This document shows positions 37,616-49,100 of a DNA stretch of 64,000 bases, piece by piece (position 1 is the stretch's first letter; each line of letters opens with the position of its first letter). A program made the position numbers and the translations under genes. The notes under the pieces were generated by a model, which was given only the letters and a program-made list of their open reading frames with translations, ran no database searches and was not told the origin of the DNA. Origin of the DNA: Trichaptum fuscoviolaceum (lineage: Eukaryota; Basidiomycota; Agaricomycetes; Hymenochaetales; Trichaptaceae); the NCBI GenBank assembly GCA_910574455.1, contig CAJSYZ010000001.1, positions 4,013,424 through 4,077,423 on the forward strand. Direction: 5' to 3'.

Positions 37616-40600
37616 ATGGCTTCGGAGTCTGGGGAACCGCGTCCCTCCACTGATAGAGGTGCGAGCTTCGATATCGAGAGGAGCATGACACTGACATGAA
37701 TTTTCACAGAGGATGCACCTCTTCTCGACCATGACCATGAACACAACGGACATAGGGCGCACGCGCCAACAAAGAAGTCGTTTTCGGACCACTTGAATGA
37801 CATTGCGAATGAGCCAATGACTAAACTCGCGAAAATCCTCCTCGTAGTGGCCCTAGTGCTCCTACTTCTTACTTCTGTGTTTATCGGGTTGTTCGCGGGG
37901 GCCGAGCATAAACTGAAGGCCGAGAGACGTGCAAGGAACCCGACGCCAAATATCCCGGTGACTACTGTTATCACATGGCCCTCAACGACCATAACATCGA
38001 CAATGATCGCTATTCCGACGACTATCACAACGACTGCGACAGCTACAGCTACAACGACGAGGACAACAACAACTCGTGTGACTAGTACTGTACCCATTGG
38101 TCCGGTTCCGACTGGTAGACCAGAACTGGTTAGTCCCATTGGTCCATTTGAAATATTACAGAAGAACAAACAGTAATGAAATTATTCAGAATCTATGCAC
38201 AACACCGGGCTGCGTTCTCATTGCCGCGAGCATCTTGGATGGCCTTGACGAAACAAAAGACCCCTGCGAAGATTTCTATGAGTTTGCCAGTATGTCCTGA
38301 CTCTATTTTTCTCCATAGTAGCAACGATCATTCTAATGGTGCTTCATAGACGGTGGCTGGCTTTCGAAGAACGAGATTCCAGCTGGGAAAGGCTCATTTG
38401 CATCGTTCGACGAGCTTGCGCAAGAGAACAAGCGTATTATCCGGAAAATCATTGAACCGTCCGAGAGTCTTTCCTCCATGAGCGACCTCGACGAATATGA
38501 CAAACAGAACCTCAAGAAACTTCGGGACTTCTATGCTTCTTGCATCGATGAGGATCTTCTCAATGATCGCGGACTTAAGCCTTTGAGAGAAATTGTTAAC
38601 ACTGTCCACTCTCTCTACCGGCAAAGTTCAGGGAAGCTCACGGCACAGGAATATGACGACGTACTGGTAGGCGCAGACGCAGCTAAGGTCGACCTTGGTC
38701 TCACCTCTGCTATTTCATTCTTGCACTCCCGGGGTAAATGATAATCTCACAATGAGTGATAACATACTAATGTACTTCGCAGGAATTGGTGGTCTTTTCG
38801 ACTTCGATGTTGATGGCGATGTCGGTGTCGACCCTAACTATATGACCCTTTGGTTCTCTCAACCTGGTCTCGGCTTGCCTTCGAAGGTACGAACATCTCC
38901 CTCTACTGAGCTTAGGTTTGACGCACTCATTTTCTTCAGGAATACTACGAAGAAGAGGAAATCGTTCATCTGTACAAACATACGTTGTCAAGAATTATTG
39001 AAGCCCTAGACTCTGACAAAGACTTGAAGACGGATAACCTCCCTGTCAGTGATACTGAGGAGCAAGTAAAGGTGTGGCCTCCTTGGCCTTGGCCTCCATG
39101 GGGTGATGACGATGATGATAAACAGAAGAAAAAATTAAAGCCATTGAAATTGGCGAAGAGAATCATCAAGTTTGAACGGGCGATTGCGAATGCTTCCTTG
39201 GACCTGTGAGTGAAACATCATCAATGAGATCTTGTGTACGGTGAATTGATCTGTATGTACAGAGAGGATTTATACCAAGACCCGATTGGAACGTACAATC
39301 CGCTCCCCTTCTCTGAGTTCGCCGCTGAACTCCCGCAACTCCACTTCCCGATGTACTTCTCCACCTTCACCCCGCGCGCCTTCCCTACGCGTGTGATTGT
39401 GACCTCGAAAACGTACGCCTCCTCCCTTTCGTCCATCCTGTCATCAACTTCACGTGATGTGATCGAGGCATACCTGGTAACCCGCGCCGCGCTTGCGTTG
39501 GCACCGTACTTAGGCAAAGATACAGAAGTGTGGCAGGCAAAGCGCAGTTTGGACGAGACGTTGCAAGGCATCAAGAAAGGTCAGGTCCCGGAAAGGAGTG
39601 ACTGGTGCGTACAACGCGTGGAGGAGGCTCTGGGCTTCGCATCCGGGCGTTTCTTCGTGGGGGAGACGTTCGGAGGAGATAGCAGAGTGAAGGGAACGAA
39701 GGTCATCACCGGTAATGAATTTTCCCAAGTATTCTGCTTTGGCGATCGAACTAAGGTTGCAAATAGACATTATCGACGCATTCAAAGCGTCGCTGAAGAA
39801 TCTGAAGTGGATGGACCAAGAGTCGGCAACTGCGGCTGCTGAGAAGGTGATAACTCTTTCCCTCTTCGATTGTACGTCTTACATACGCACTGACACTTGA
39901 ACATTGAAGGCCGATGCCATTCGCGTCAAAGTCGGTTATCCGCTTTCGCCTAACACCGAAAGTGCACGGTCGATCGCCCTGTATTACAATCTTGTAATTG
40001 TCGACAAGAAGAACTTCGCGGAAAATGTTTTGAGCTCTTGGTATGCCTTCATCGGGTTCCTTTTCTTGGAAAAAGTACGAATGTGGATCTGACTTTGGTT
40101 TCGCTTACATCAGGATTAGTGACGAGTATAAGAAGTTTCAGAGATTGGGAAAGCAACGCGATCTTGAGGCTTGGGAAATGTATCCTTCAATGGTTAACGC
40201 GTACTTCAACCCACCTGCGAACGAGGTATGTTTCACGAGAAAATCTTTGGAAGTTGCTAGGTTAACATGAGACTTCGATAACAGATTGTCTTCCCGGCTG
40301 GTATTCTGAGACCGCCTTTCTTTTCGAAGGACTGGTAAGCACCTCTTTAGAAAATTTTACTAATAACATATTAATATTGGTAGGCCTGCGTATCTCCAAT
40401 ACGGTGCCTTTGGCCAAGTGGCTGCTCATGAGCTGACTGTACGTGAACTTATTTGTGATCACAGCCTATCTTAACTAATCTCGTTTTGTAATGCACCAGC
40501 ATGCCTTTGACTCTGCTGGTCGCCTGTACAATCAGAAGGGCAAACTTGAGCAGTGGTGGACCAACGCGACAAGCGAAGGCTTCAAGGAGAAACAGGATTG

Positions 40601-41286
40601 TATCGTTAACCAGTACTCGAGTGCGTTACGAGTTCTTTCTTCGGCTATTCGCTCTTAAATCCACTGACTGGTTGTATAGGTTACACGATTGATGATGGCA
40701 AGGGTGGCAAGATTCACGTAAATGTAAGTCTCTATGCTACACCTTAGGATGATGACTATCTAACGCTTCGCTCCTTAGGGAAACTTGTAAGAACTTCAAT
40801 GAATAAAGTGGGATTCAGCTGAGACCCTGATAATTGTAGGACGTCCGGAGAGAACATTGGCGATACTGGGTTAATTCAAGCATACCGTGCCTGGTATGGA
40901 CAATTCCACACGTCATTCGAGCAAGGTCGCGAGTACCTTCTCCCGGGTTTGAACTACACTCAGTGCGTACTATATCAATTAGCGTCCTTCTCTTCGGCGT
41001 TCAGCTCACCGCATTATATGGTAGGGAACAACTGTTCTTCATCGCCTTCGGACAGATTTGGTCACAGCTTATCAAGCCGGCGGCAGCTGTCCAGCGCGTC
41101 CGCACGGACCCGCACTCGCCTAATCAGTTCCGTGTGGACGGAACCCTCTTCAACATTCCTGAGTTTGCGAAGGCGTTCCAGTGCAAGAAAGGGGCGAAGG
41201 TACGCCAACTGTCTGATGTAGTGAAATCATTCTAACTTGTGATTTAGTTGAACCCTCCGGACGAAAAGCGCTGTAAATTGTGGTAA
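37616..41286 (+). CDS. M13 zinc metallopeptidase (neprilysin/ECE-like), type II membrane protein
   Basis: Membrane-anchored extracellular or vacuolar endopeptidase. About 920 residues. A short cytosolic head (MASESGEPRPSTDRGEDAPL) precedes one membrane helix (LAKILLVVALVLLLLTSVFI) and a threonine-rich stalk. The M13 N-domain starts at CTTPGCVLIAASILDGLDET and DPCEDFYEFASNGGW. The catalytic part has NAYFNPPANEIVFPAGILRP, the zinc motif AAHELTHAFDSAGRLYNQ (HExxH, made by splicing between HELT and H) and GENIGDTGLIQAYRAW, which supplies the third zinc ligand. It ends CKLW, matching the usual M13 C-terminal CxxW. Unlike relatives it carries a Trp/Pro and Asp/Lys-rich insert (39073-39150). The zinc ligands are intact, so it should be active. 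Confidence 0.93.
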
Positions 41287-41485
41287 ATGACGATGGCGCA
41301 CGAGATCCAAAAGACAGTAGGTCTCAATAGTTTATTTCGCTTCTCCTCTTTCCTCTTCCTTCTTTATGCATCCTAACCTGCCGTATACTATGCAGTATAT
41401 ATGTATGGATGGAATGTAATCAATCTTTTATTATTTGGAAAAGTTCATGTCCAACAACATTACCAAAATGCAATGCTCTTCATAT

Positions 41486-42372
41486 TTACAGGACGCCTTT
41501 CGTACTCGGTACATCCGTTCCACCTGTTCGTTGAATAGCTTCCCGGATAGCAATCGCTAGAGCCTTGAATGCAGACTCGGCCCTGTACAGAATCGTGTTC
41601 GCGTAAAAATGTGTTCCACAAAGAATGGGCATCCGTACTTATGATGATCATTCTCTCCTCTGAGTACGTCGACGTGCAATGTTACACCTGCTGCTATCGC
41701 GAAAGAGTGGAATATGTGTGGGAACATCTCTGTCGAAAGGTCTCCAATCTTTTCGCGCTTGAGCTTGAGGTCTGTAACGCAGTAAGGTCGACCAGAGATG
41801 TCAATGACAGCTCGCGAGAGTGCCTATTTCGCAGAAATCAAGTGTATAAGAGCCCAGTACGTTAAGGATGAAGATTGAACAAGAGAGAGGAAACAGACCT
41901 CATCTAATGGTGCATGACCGGTTCCGTAGCGTTTTATCCCTCGCACTTCGCCCAAGGCCTGCTTAAACGCTGCCCCTAGCGCGAGTGCGCTATCCTGTGT
42001 GGAGGCAAGGAATGAGACCAGGATATCTCACTTGTTCATCAAGTGAAGTGCGTATCTGCTGTATGGTGGTCGTCGATGTAGAGGTCACCTTTGCATGTCA
42101 ATGTCAGACTCCATCCACCGTGCTTCGCGAGAGCATGGAACATCTAAGGACGTGCACAAATTCATTTCAGCTCAGAAAGAGGTGATATAAAGCGCAATAA
42201 TATAGGTTTGGATTTTGAAATGCATAGAACGCACATGGTCGAGGAAGCCGATACCCGTCGAGACTTTGATCTCCTGCTGAAGCCCAGAGGACGGTGACCA
42301 GTCAAGGTCGAGTAAGACCTCAATCTGTGTCTCATTTGTGTTTCGGGAGATCGTTGCTTTGCGCGCTGCCAT
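41486..42372 (-). CDS. HIS3: Imidazoleglycerol-phosphate dehydratase
   Basis: Manganese enzyme of histidine biosynthesis that turns imidazoleglycerol-phosphate into imidazoleacetol-phosphate. About 200 residues. [19 protein letters not shown], then [20 protein letters not shown], then the first metal motif [20 protein letters not shown], then [40 protein letters not shown], the second motif [20 protein letters not shown] and the end [12 protein letters not shown]. Every catalytic residue is present, but only if the first motif is joined across an intron with AT-AC ends (41997-42055); no GT-AG choice keeps the frame. TTAACTTGAAG stands 75-85 bp upstream of the start, on the coding strand. Confidence 0.92.
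41997..42055 (-). other. Predicted AT-AC intron inside the HIS3 catalytic motif
   Basis: On the coding strand the exon ends ACA GCA G, the intron runs ATACGC ... CTCCACAC (59 nt, the normal intron length here) and the next exon begins AG GAT AGC GCA, restoring HHTAEDSALALG. There is no GT between the HH codons and the stop codons TGA TGA that follow, so no standard donor is possible. Confidence 0.6.
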
Positions 42373-43086
42373 CGTCTCGGTCTCTCTTTTAATCTGGCCG
42401 TTTAATGAATGAAGGGAAGAAAGCTGTGGGTTTCGGCTTTACCAGCCTTCAAGTTAAGCTGAGTGGTGGGAGCAAGTCTAGTATAAGACCGACATTTGTC
42501 CGAATTCCATTATGTAGTACCGTTTGGCCTGCGGCGCCGTGCCAAGAATTATTTCCTACGCTGTTCCGTGTTCTACCATCATCACCGTTCTTTCTCTGAG
42601 AATAACATCCACGATACACATGCTCATTCGATGCAAAGCAAGCTTATAGCTTCGTCTATCAAAGCACTGCATAATCTAGAACAGCATATCTTTCCCCTGA
42701 AATAGACAAGGGTGTGGAATCCCAACCATTCTTTACTTCTAGTGCTTCTCCTGACTCGATTGGAACAAAGCAGCATGCATGCCCCCTGTTACATGTCGAG
42801 GGCTGCAGTGCATGTCCGAGTCTCTATATAGGCTCTTCAAGTTGCCGCGTGAACGAAATGCATCTATCAAAGTCATCAGGCTTCCTCAGGCTGTACTCGT
42901 AATTGCTATTAAGCGCCATTGTCCCCACTTCATACGTACTTGCGGAAAGATGCCTTGCGTCATGGCGGGGTCGGAACACTAGACTGCATTTATAACGTGA
43001 GCTATACTTCTGTCCTCTGTCTTCACTGAAACGCACTGGTGCCCGAAACGCTGGAAATTGTGACTTCTATCAATAACACAATAGTG
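42373..43086. promoter_or_regulatory. Divergent intergenic region HIS3 / SDR
   Basis: 714 bp. Holds the recurrent motif (CTTCAAGTTAA on +, 42447-42457) near HIS3 and a TATA-like CTATATAGG at about 42823-42831, 256 bp before the SDR start. Short open frames on both strands show no coding signature. Confidence 0.45.
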
Positions 43087-44094
43087 ATGCCTCACGGACA
43101 CATAGATTACGAGGGTAAGTGAAGACTACATTTTAGTTAAGAGGGTCTGACTACTTAAAAATTGAAGGTGAAAAATTTCTTCCGTCAATTCATACCGACA
43201 CGTATGCTGCCATAAATCCTACGCAGTGGGTCCTTTCAGGGAGGGTAGCTCTCATCACGGGGGCCAGCCGTGGAATAGGAAGGAGTATTGCTATCTCATA
43301 TGCAAAGGCGGGAGTGACAGGCTTTGTACTGTTGGCCCGGTCTGCAAGTGCCTTGGATGAGACCGAAACTGCTATTTATGAATCTTTCAAAACGAAGGAA
43401 GGCAATCCGAAGGTGCTGAAATTGGTGGTCGACGTGACTGATGAAAAGGGTGTATCAGATGCTAAGGCGCAAGTTATCAACGTCTTTGGACGTGTTGATA
43501 TCGTAGTCAACAACGCGGGGTATCTCGGGAACCCGGCGCCTATCGCACAGACTGATCCAGGGGACTGGTGGAAAGTCTGGGAGACCAACATGAAGGGGAC
43601 TTACCTTGTTACGCGAGCGTTCTTGCCGGCCTTGCTCGATAGTGAGGCTGGATTGAAGATAATAATCAACGTTGCTACCAACGGGGCCTTCGCGATGTTG
43701 CGCGGTATCACGGCTTATCAGGTGAGTGTCTATAACTATTGGGTTTGTAATTCTGACGCTGATGTCTGCATTTTCCCTGAAGACGGGAAAGCTTGCCATA
43801 ATACGCTTCACAGAGCTCACTGCAGCTGAATATGGCGAGAAGGGCATACTCGCGATCACAGTACACCCATGTACTGTGAAGAGCGACATGGGCTCCAGCC
43901 TTTCAGAAGAATACCATCAATACCTTAGTGACACTCCAGAGCTAGCTGGGGATACAATTACATGGTTGTCGAAAGAGCGGAGGGACTGGTTACAGGGCAG
44001 GTATGTAGATTGTTGCTGGGATATGGGGGAGCTTGAGGCGAGGAAGGATGAGATCGTGAGTGAGGATAAGCTGAAAGCTAGGCTATCTGTATAG
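43087..44094 (+). CDS. Short-chain dehydrogenase/reductase
   Basis: NAD(P)-dependent oxidoreductase of the classical SDR type; substrate unknown. About 296 residues in three exons. Exon 1 encodes MPHGHIDYEG. The Rossmann motif is GRVALITGASRGIGRSIAIS (TGxxxGIG), then VDIVVNNAGYLG (NNAG), NMKGTYLVTRAFLP, and the active site AYQTGKLAIIRFTE (YxxxK, split by an intron between Gln and Thr). The usual catalytic Ser about 13 residues before the Tyr is replaced: the segment reads INVATNGAFAMLRGITAY, with Thr/Asn at that place. PCTVKSDMGSSL follows. It resembles uncharacterised mushroom SDRs with an INVSS-GA motif. Confidence 0.85.
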
Positions 44095-44611
44095 GTGCAT
44101 TGTAAAAATGTGTGTATTTTGTCAAAATAAATGTCGCAGTTTCTAATCAAAATTATAAATATGTAAGTATAACGACTTCAGTTGCATGGGCATCATTGTG
44201 CATCTGCATTGAATAAGAGTCCCACTTGAAGTATCCGAGTCACGCAGAATTCTAGTCAAGGAGTGGGAAGTGACATATCTTTCTTTATATTTTGAGCATA
44301 TGCAATTATAAGATTTTTTGAGTGAGGGTACAAGTTAGCAGGACTTGAAAATTCGGAGGAACTAAATGAGAAAACAGATGGCACTGCCAGCAGTGACGTC
44401 GACACCGAAGGAGATCGACGCTCGGAATTCGCCGACAACTTGAACCACTCGAAGACAGGCACTTCAAGGACTCCACCCACTTGCACTTGTATAAACATCC
44501 CCCAAAGCTTTCATCCGTAATAACACCATCTCTATAATCATTACATCTGAAAAACCGCGGACCAACTAGTCTTCTTTCTCGAAAGTAGGTTTGACCCACG
44601 AGCATAGGGAG
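44095..44611. other. Intergenic region between the SDR and COQ11-like genes
   Basis: SDR 3' UTR and the COQ11-like promoter. Contains ACTTGAAG at about 44227, CACTGCCAGCAGTG at 44382-44395 and a CRE-like TGACGTC at 44394-44400. No gene. Confidence 0.45.
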
Positions 44612-45882
44612 ATGTTGCACAACATCCTAGTTGTTGGTGGCAATGGTTTCATCGGTGAGCCAGTCCTGCGTCAGGCTGTCGGTTCGTCTCCATAATTTCA
44701 TTAACACATGGCAGGATCCGCTGTATGCAAGGCTGCTCTAGTGAGGGGAATGAATGTGACTAGCATCAGGTTCGAGACAATCATTCTACTCGGAAGGCAA
44801 GCCTGATCAAATCGGTTCTCGTCCTACAGTTCGTCCGGCAGACCATATAAAACCCCAAAAGGCCACTCACCAGCATGGACTTCAAAAGTGTTCTCTCATC
44901 TACTATACGCGCTGGATAAGGCAGTACTGATTGTCAAAATTGCAGGAATTGGCTGGCCGCAGATGCCTTTAATCCATCCGCCTATGCAGAACTTTTGCCT
45001 GCCAGCACTGCGGTAGTACATACACTAGGCACACTTCTCGAAGACAATGGATATAAGGCCGCTGTGAAAGAAGGAAACCCATTCGGTGTCTTGCGGAGTT
45101 TGACACGAAGCTATGCTAGGGAAGGTGGAAATCCGCTTAAAGAGAAGTCTCAACGGAGTGGCACATATGAGCAATTAAACAGAGATGTCGGTACGAACTG
45201 TACAACTGAAGTCTGCTGTCTCTGGCTCACTGATTGATCTGTGTCTATTGCTATAGCTCTGACCGTTTGTGAGGCATTTTCGTCGTCTAAGAACGAATCT
45301 GCAAATCCTTGCCGACCATTTATATACATTTCTGCCGAGGATGTCTTCCGGCCGTTCATACCTCAACGATATATCACAACGAAAAGAGAGGCCGAGCGCG
45401 GAATTGCAGAGATGGCAAGAGACCGGAGTGACTTTCGTGCGGCTTTTGTTCGGCCAAGTGAGCGTGGTCATACTTGCCCTTCGTTTACCTCTCATTCCCT
45501 TCTTCCAGGTTTTGTTTACCAGTCACATGTCAGACCCATGACAACACCTATCGCTACTCTGTTGGATCTATCCTCAGTTGTACATAAGAAATTCCCACAG
45601 GGCATTCCAACTCCAAGCAGCATGCTTCGAGCTCTCGCGTCCGCGACGTCAGCTCCAGAAGCAAATCAGAGTCAATCAATTGACCTGGAACCTTCCCCCT
45701 TCTCATCTATCGCTAATGGTCTGACTATTCCCCCCATACACGTCGACCATGTCGCGGAAGCTATCTGCAAGGTTATTCTTGACAATTCCGTTGAAGGTGT
45801 TGTAGGGGTGGGTAGGATGAGGGAGTTGATTGGTTGGGCCGACAAAGGAAACGTCGCAAAGCCATCTCCAAGCGATGGCTAA
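44612..45882 (+). CDS. COQ11: Coq11-like mitochondrial NAD(P)-binding protein
   Basis: Atypical SDR family protein linked in yeast (YLR290C) to the coenzyme Q synthesis complex. About 310 residues in six exons. After splicing the Rossmann start reads ILVVGGNGFIG/SAVCKAALVR, then VTSISSSGRPYKTPKGHSPA, VNWLAADAFNPSAYAELLP, VVHTLGTLLEDNGYK, TYEQLNRDVALTVCEAF, FIYISAEDVFRPFIPQRYI with TTKREAE, and VRPSFVYQSHVRPMTTPIAT. This series is that of fungal YLR290C homologues. The late intron inside VRP/S is needed to remove a stretch that reads unlike the family. The N-terminal targeting signal is short or absent. Confidence 0.85.
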
Positions 45883-46128
45883 TAGGTCCACTCTTCTTTT
45901 TTTATGCATAGATTTGTATTGTATTTCACAATGATGGATTCTTACACGAGTCACGACGCGAGTCAACTTGAAGAGACTGGTACTTGACAAGACGCGTGCT
46001 TGAGTCAGCGGCCCCGAGTATAGTATTTGTGGTCGTGAGAACGCATTACCAATTACCACTATTCAATCAAATGAGGAAGCAGCAGGGACATTGGAACTGA
46101 ACTGGTCTCCCTTCTCTTTACCCTTACC
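45883..46128. promoter_or_regulatory. SPT6 promoter region
   Basis: Contains TCAACTTGAAG at 45963-45973 and GACGCGT at 45991-45997, separated by 17 bp, the same pair as in front of NUP133. Confidence 0.45.
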
Positions 46129-49100
46129 ATGTCCCTCCCTACAGAGGACGTGAGCATGCTGCGGCTCGAGGATACCGATCCAAGGGAGGTCACCCATGCC
46201 ATTCCGGAAAATGATGATGATGAAGGCGAGGGTGATGTTATTGAACAAGGCAAAGCCATTTCAGACGATAGTTCAGACGAGGAGGATGAAGACGAAGAGG
46301 AAGCGCGAAAGATTCGAGAAGGGTTCATAGTGGATGAGGATGAGGAAGAAGAGGAAGAGGAAGAAGTGAGTAGGAAGAAGAAGAGACGGAAGCACAAGCA
46401 CAGGCACCGAAAGCGTAAGTCATCCTTTCGAGGCTTGTGTGGAAGCTGTTCACTAATACCGTTAACGATGCGCCAGACCACGATGAAGAAGAGGAAGATG
46501 ACCTTGATGAAGAGGACCTTGAGCTACTAGAAGAAAATACTGGAGGCCGCATTCGTTCTCGTCAACTTACGCGGCTTCGGCGTGGCCGGGACTCAGGCTC
46601 AGACGAGGAAGCTGGGACATCGAAAAGAAAGACAGTTGTTGAATCTTCTGACGACGACTTGGACGACACGAATATCATTGGTGCTCGTGAAGCTAAAAGT
46701 CTCCAAGAAATCTGGAACGATGAACACGCAGGACGGGACGATGATGATGATATGGACATGGATGACTTCATTGACGACGAGGAAGATGAAGAGGAGGGGG
46801 CTGGTGCAATGGCAGAAGAGGAAAGAGAAGCTCGACGCAGAGAGAAAAGATTAGCGGAGAAGGAACGCAGGAAAGCACTGAAAAATCGACCAGAGCTGAC
46901 CGGCATTGATGCCAGGTGAGTCTCAAGAGGGTATGAGTGCAAGATTAAACTGACTGTGGTCTGTAGTACGTGGGACGAAATACACGACGTATTCGGTGAT
47001 GGCCATGACTACGATTGGGCTTTGTATGAGGAAGATGAAATCATGTTCACAGAGCCGAAGGAACCTACGAGATATATTGACGTCAGTTGTTGGTTAGCAT
47101 TCCCTTGCCAAATTCTTATCCCCCCCCTCTGCAGATCTTTGAGCCTTCGGCAATCAAGAGGAAATTCTTGACTGAAGATGACGATCTTATCCGAGCTCAA
47201 GATATTCCAGAGCGCATGCAACTTGTCACATCGACGCTGTCCCAAATCCCGACGTTATCCTTCCCAGAACCTTTCGCTCAAGATGAATGCGTTGACGCTG
47301 CCTCATGGATAACTCCTAAACTTGGTGGCGCAAAGGAGCGCGACTTCTTCAAACCTGATGGCAGATATCACTTCCTGCTGGGTCAACTGGTTGAGGCTGT
47401 CACTCGTTCTATTGAATACCTTTTCATCCAATTTCTTGAAGTGCCGTATATTTATGCGCACCGTCGTGACTACATCTCATACTTTAATCCTCAAGATACA
47501 CGGGCACCAAGAGTGGAACTTCTTAGTCAAAGCGATCTGTGGCTCATCTACACGCTAGGGCAGAAGTTTCGCTCGTTACTGGCGAGACGGAAGACGATAT
47601 ATGGTATATATTCACGGCTTGCTATCCAAGACGAGTACTACGAAGAGCATCTGAAGCCCAATATGGACAGTTTGGAAAGTGTAAATGACGTCACCCAGTG
47701 GCTTGGGCTGAAGTATAAGAGCAACCAGAAGCAGATCCAGTACGACGACGTGGGTGATGAGGTGAAGAAGCACAAACTTCCAAGTCGCCTGTCCGAGTAC
47801 GAGGTTGCGAAAAAGACGATAGTGCAGAATTTGGCAGAGGTGAAAATCTCTTCACTGTCGAGTCAACAAATTACTGATTATATCTAATTACAGGGTTACG
47901 GGATCAAGTCTCATGAAATCGTCGTCAACTTCCTGACTTCCAATCACAATTTACATTTCGTTGAAGACAAAGATGCTCCACCTCTTGCCTATGCTGAACA
48001 GTATGTTGACCCCGACCCTTCTAGGGCCGTCCCTGCTGAGGACCTTCTCCGACAAGCCCGTATGATTATTGCAACAGAACTTGGCGTTGATCCTCTGCTG
48101 CGGCGTCATACTCGTGATCTTCTAAAGCAGCACGCCCTCATCTCTTGCTTGCCGACCGATAAGGGAAAGAAGTCCATAAATCCTTGGCATCAACATTACG
48201 TGAGTACATCCTTGATTAGGTTTTCTTTCTCTGCTAACTGGTCTCATGTATCATAAGCCCTTCTTATACCTCCACAACAAACCTGTAACCGAGTTTTTCG
48301 AACGAACTACTCAATTCCTCCAAATCCTGAAAGCGGAAGCAGACCATGACGTGACCATGACAATCAATTTGGCAAATGACGTGAAGCAAGAGTTTCAGAA
48401 CAAACTCATTGAAGCATTTGCTTCGGATAGCTTTAGCGAAGTAGCGAAGGCTTGGAATGAAGAACGTACTCTAGTTATACAGGAGGCGGTCGAGAAGCAT
48501 CTCATTCCAGCCGGTATAAAGTGGTTGCGTGAATTTGTTCGTGAAGAAGTAGAAGAGAACCTGGCGAAGGTTTGTGGAGATACGCTGTATGAGGTGAGCT
48601 ATCAAGATGGTAAAAGAATTGAACAAAGAGCAACTTCTAAATTATAAATTTTACCAGAGAATTAACGTCGCACCATATCTACCTCCCGGTTTAGCCCCTG
48701 GGGAGCAGGCATCTATACTGGCTGTTTCATGGGGCCAGGGTGATCCGAAGAAAGACACGATTCATGCCGTTTTCGTTGATGAAGCTGGGCGTACTCGCGA
48801 AGTCTTAGAGTTCGAGAACCTTTCGGCAAACAATTACAAAGACGAGTTCACCGATATGGTCAAGCGTCGAAAACCTGATGTTATCGTGGTCTCCGGAAGG
48901 TCTATCACAACGACCAAGCTCTCTGCAAAAATAAAACAAGCCCTTAACTATGCGAAAGAGAGCTTAGCCGAGCCCGCATGGGGCGAAGATAACCGAAACG
49001 ATGCGTTCGACGTACCCGTTGTGTACATGTACGACGATACTGCACGGCTCTTCTCCCAAAGCAAGCGTGCAGAGGATGAGTTCCCTGTCTTGGATGAGCT

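Noticed and set aside
37570..38169. 199-codon open frame on the minus strand, Val-rich
   Set aside because: It is antisense to the Thr-rich stalk of the M13 peptidase; repeated ACN codons read as valine-rich on the other strand. No start context or splice pattern.
41997..42026. U12-type AT-AC intron beginning at the internal ATATCCTGG of the HIS3 intron
   Set aside because: It would be only about 30 nt and would leave two in-frame stop codons in the exon; the U12-like string appears to be chance.
41997..42055. HIS3 as a frameshifted pseudogene
   Set aside because: All other catalytic motifs, the length and the remaining introns are intact, and the break equals one normal-sized intron; splicing explains it better, though not proved.
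11673..44395. CACTGCC / GGCAGTG as a promoter motif (11673, 20026, 31877, 44382)
   Set aside because: A 7-mer is expected about eight times in 64 kb on both strands; four promoter copies are not convincing.
46059..46942. Serine-rich minus-strand frames
   Set aside because: Mirror image of the Asp/Glu-rich N-terminus of SPT6 (GAN codons read as TCN).
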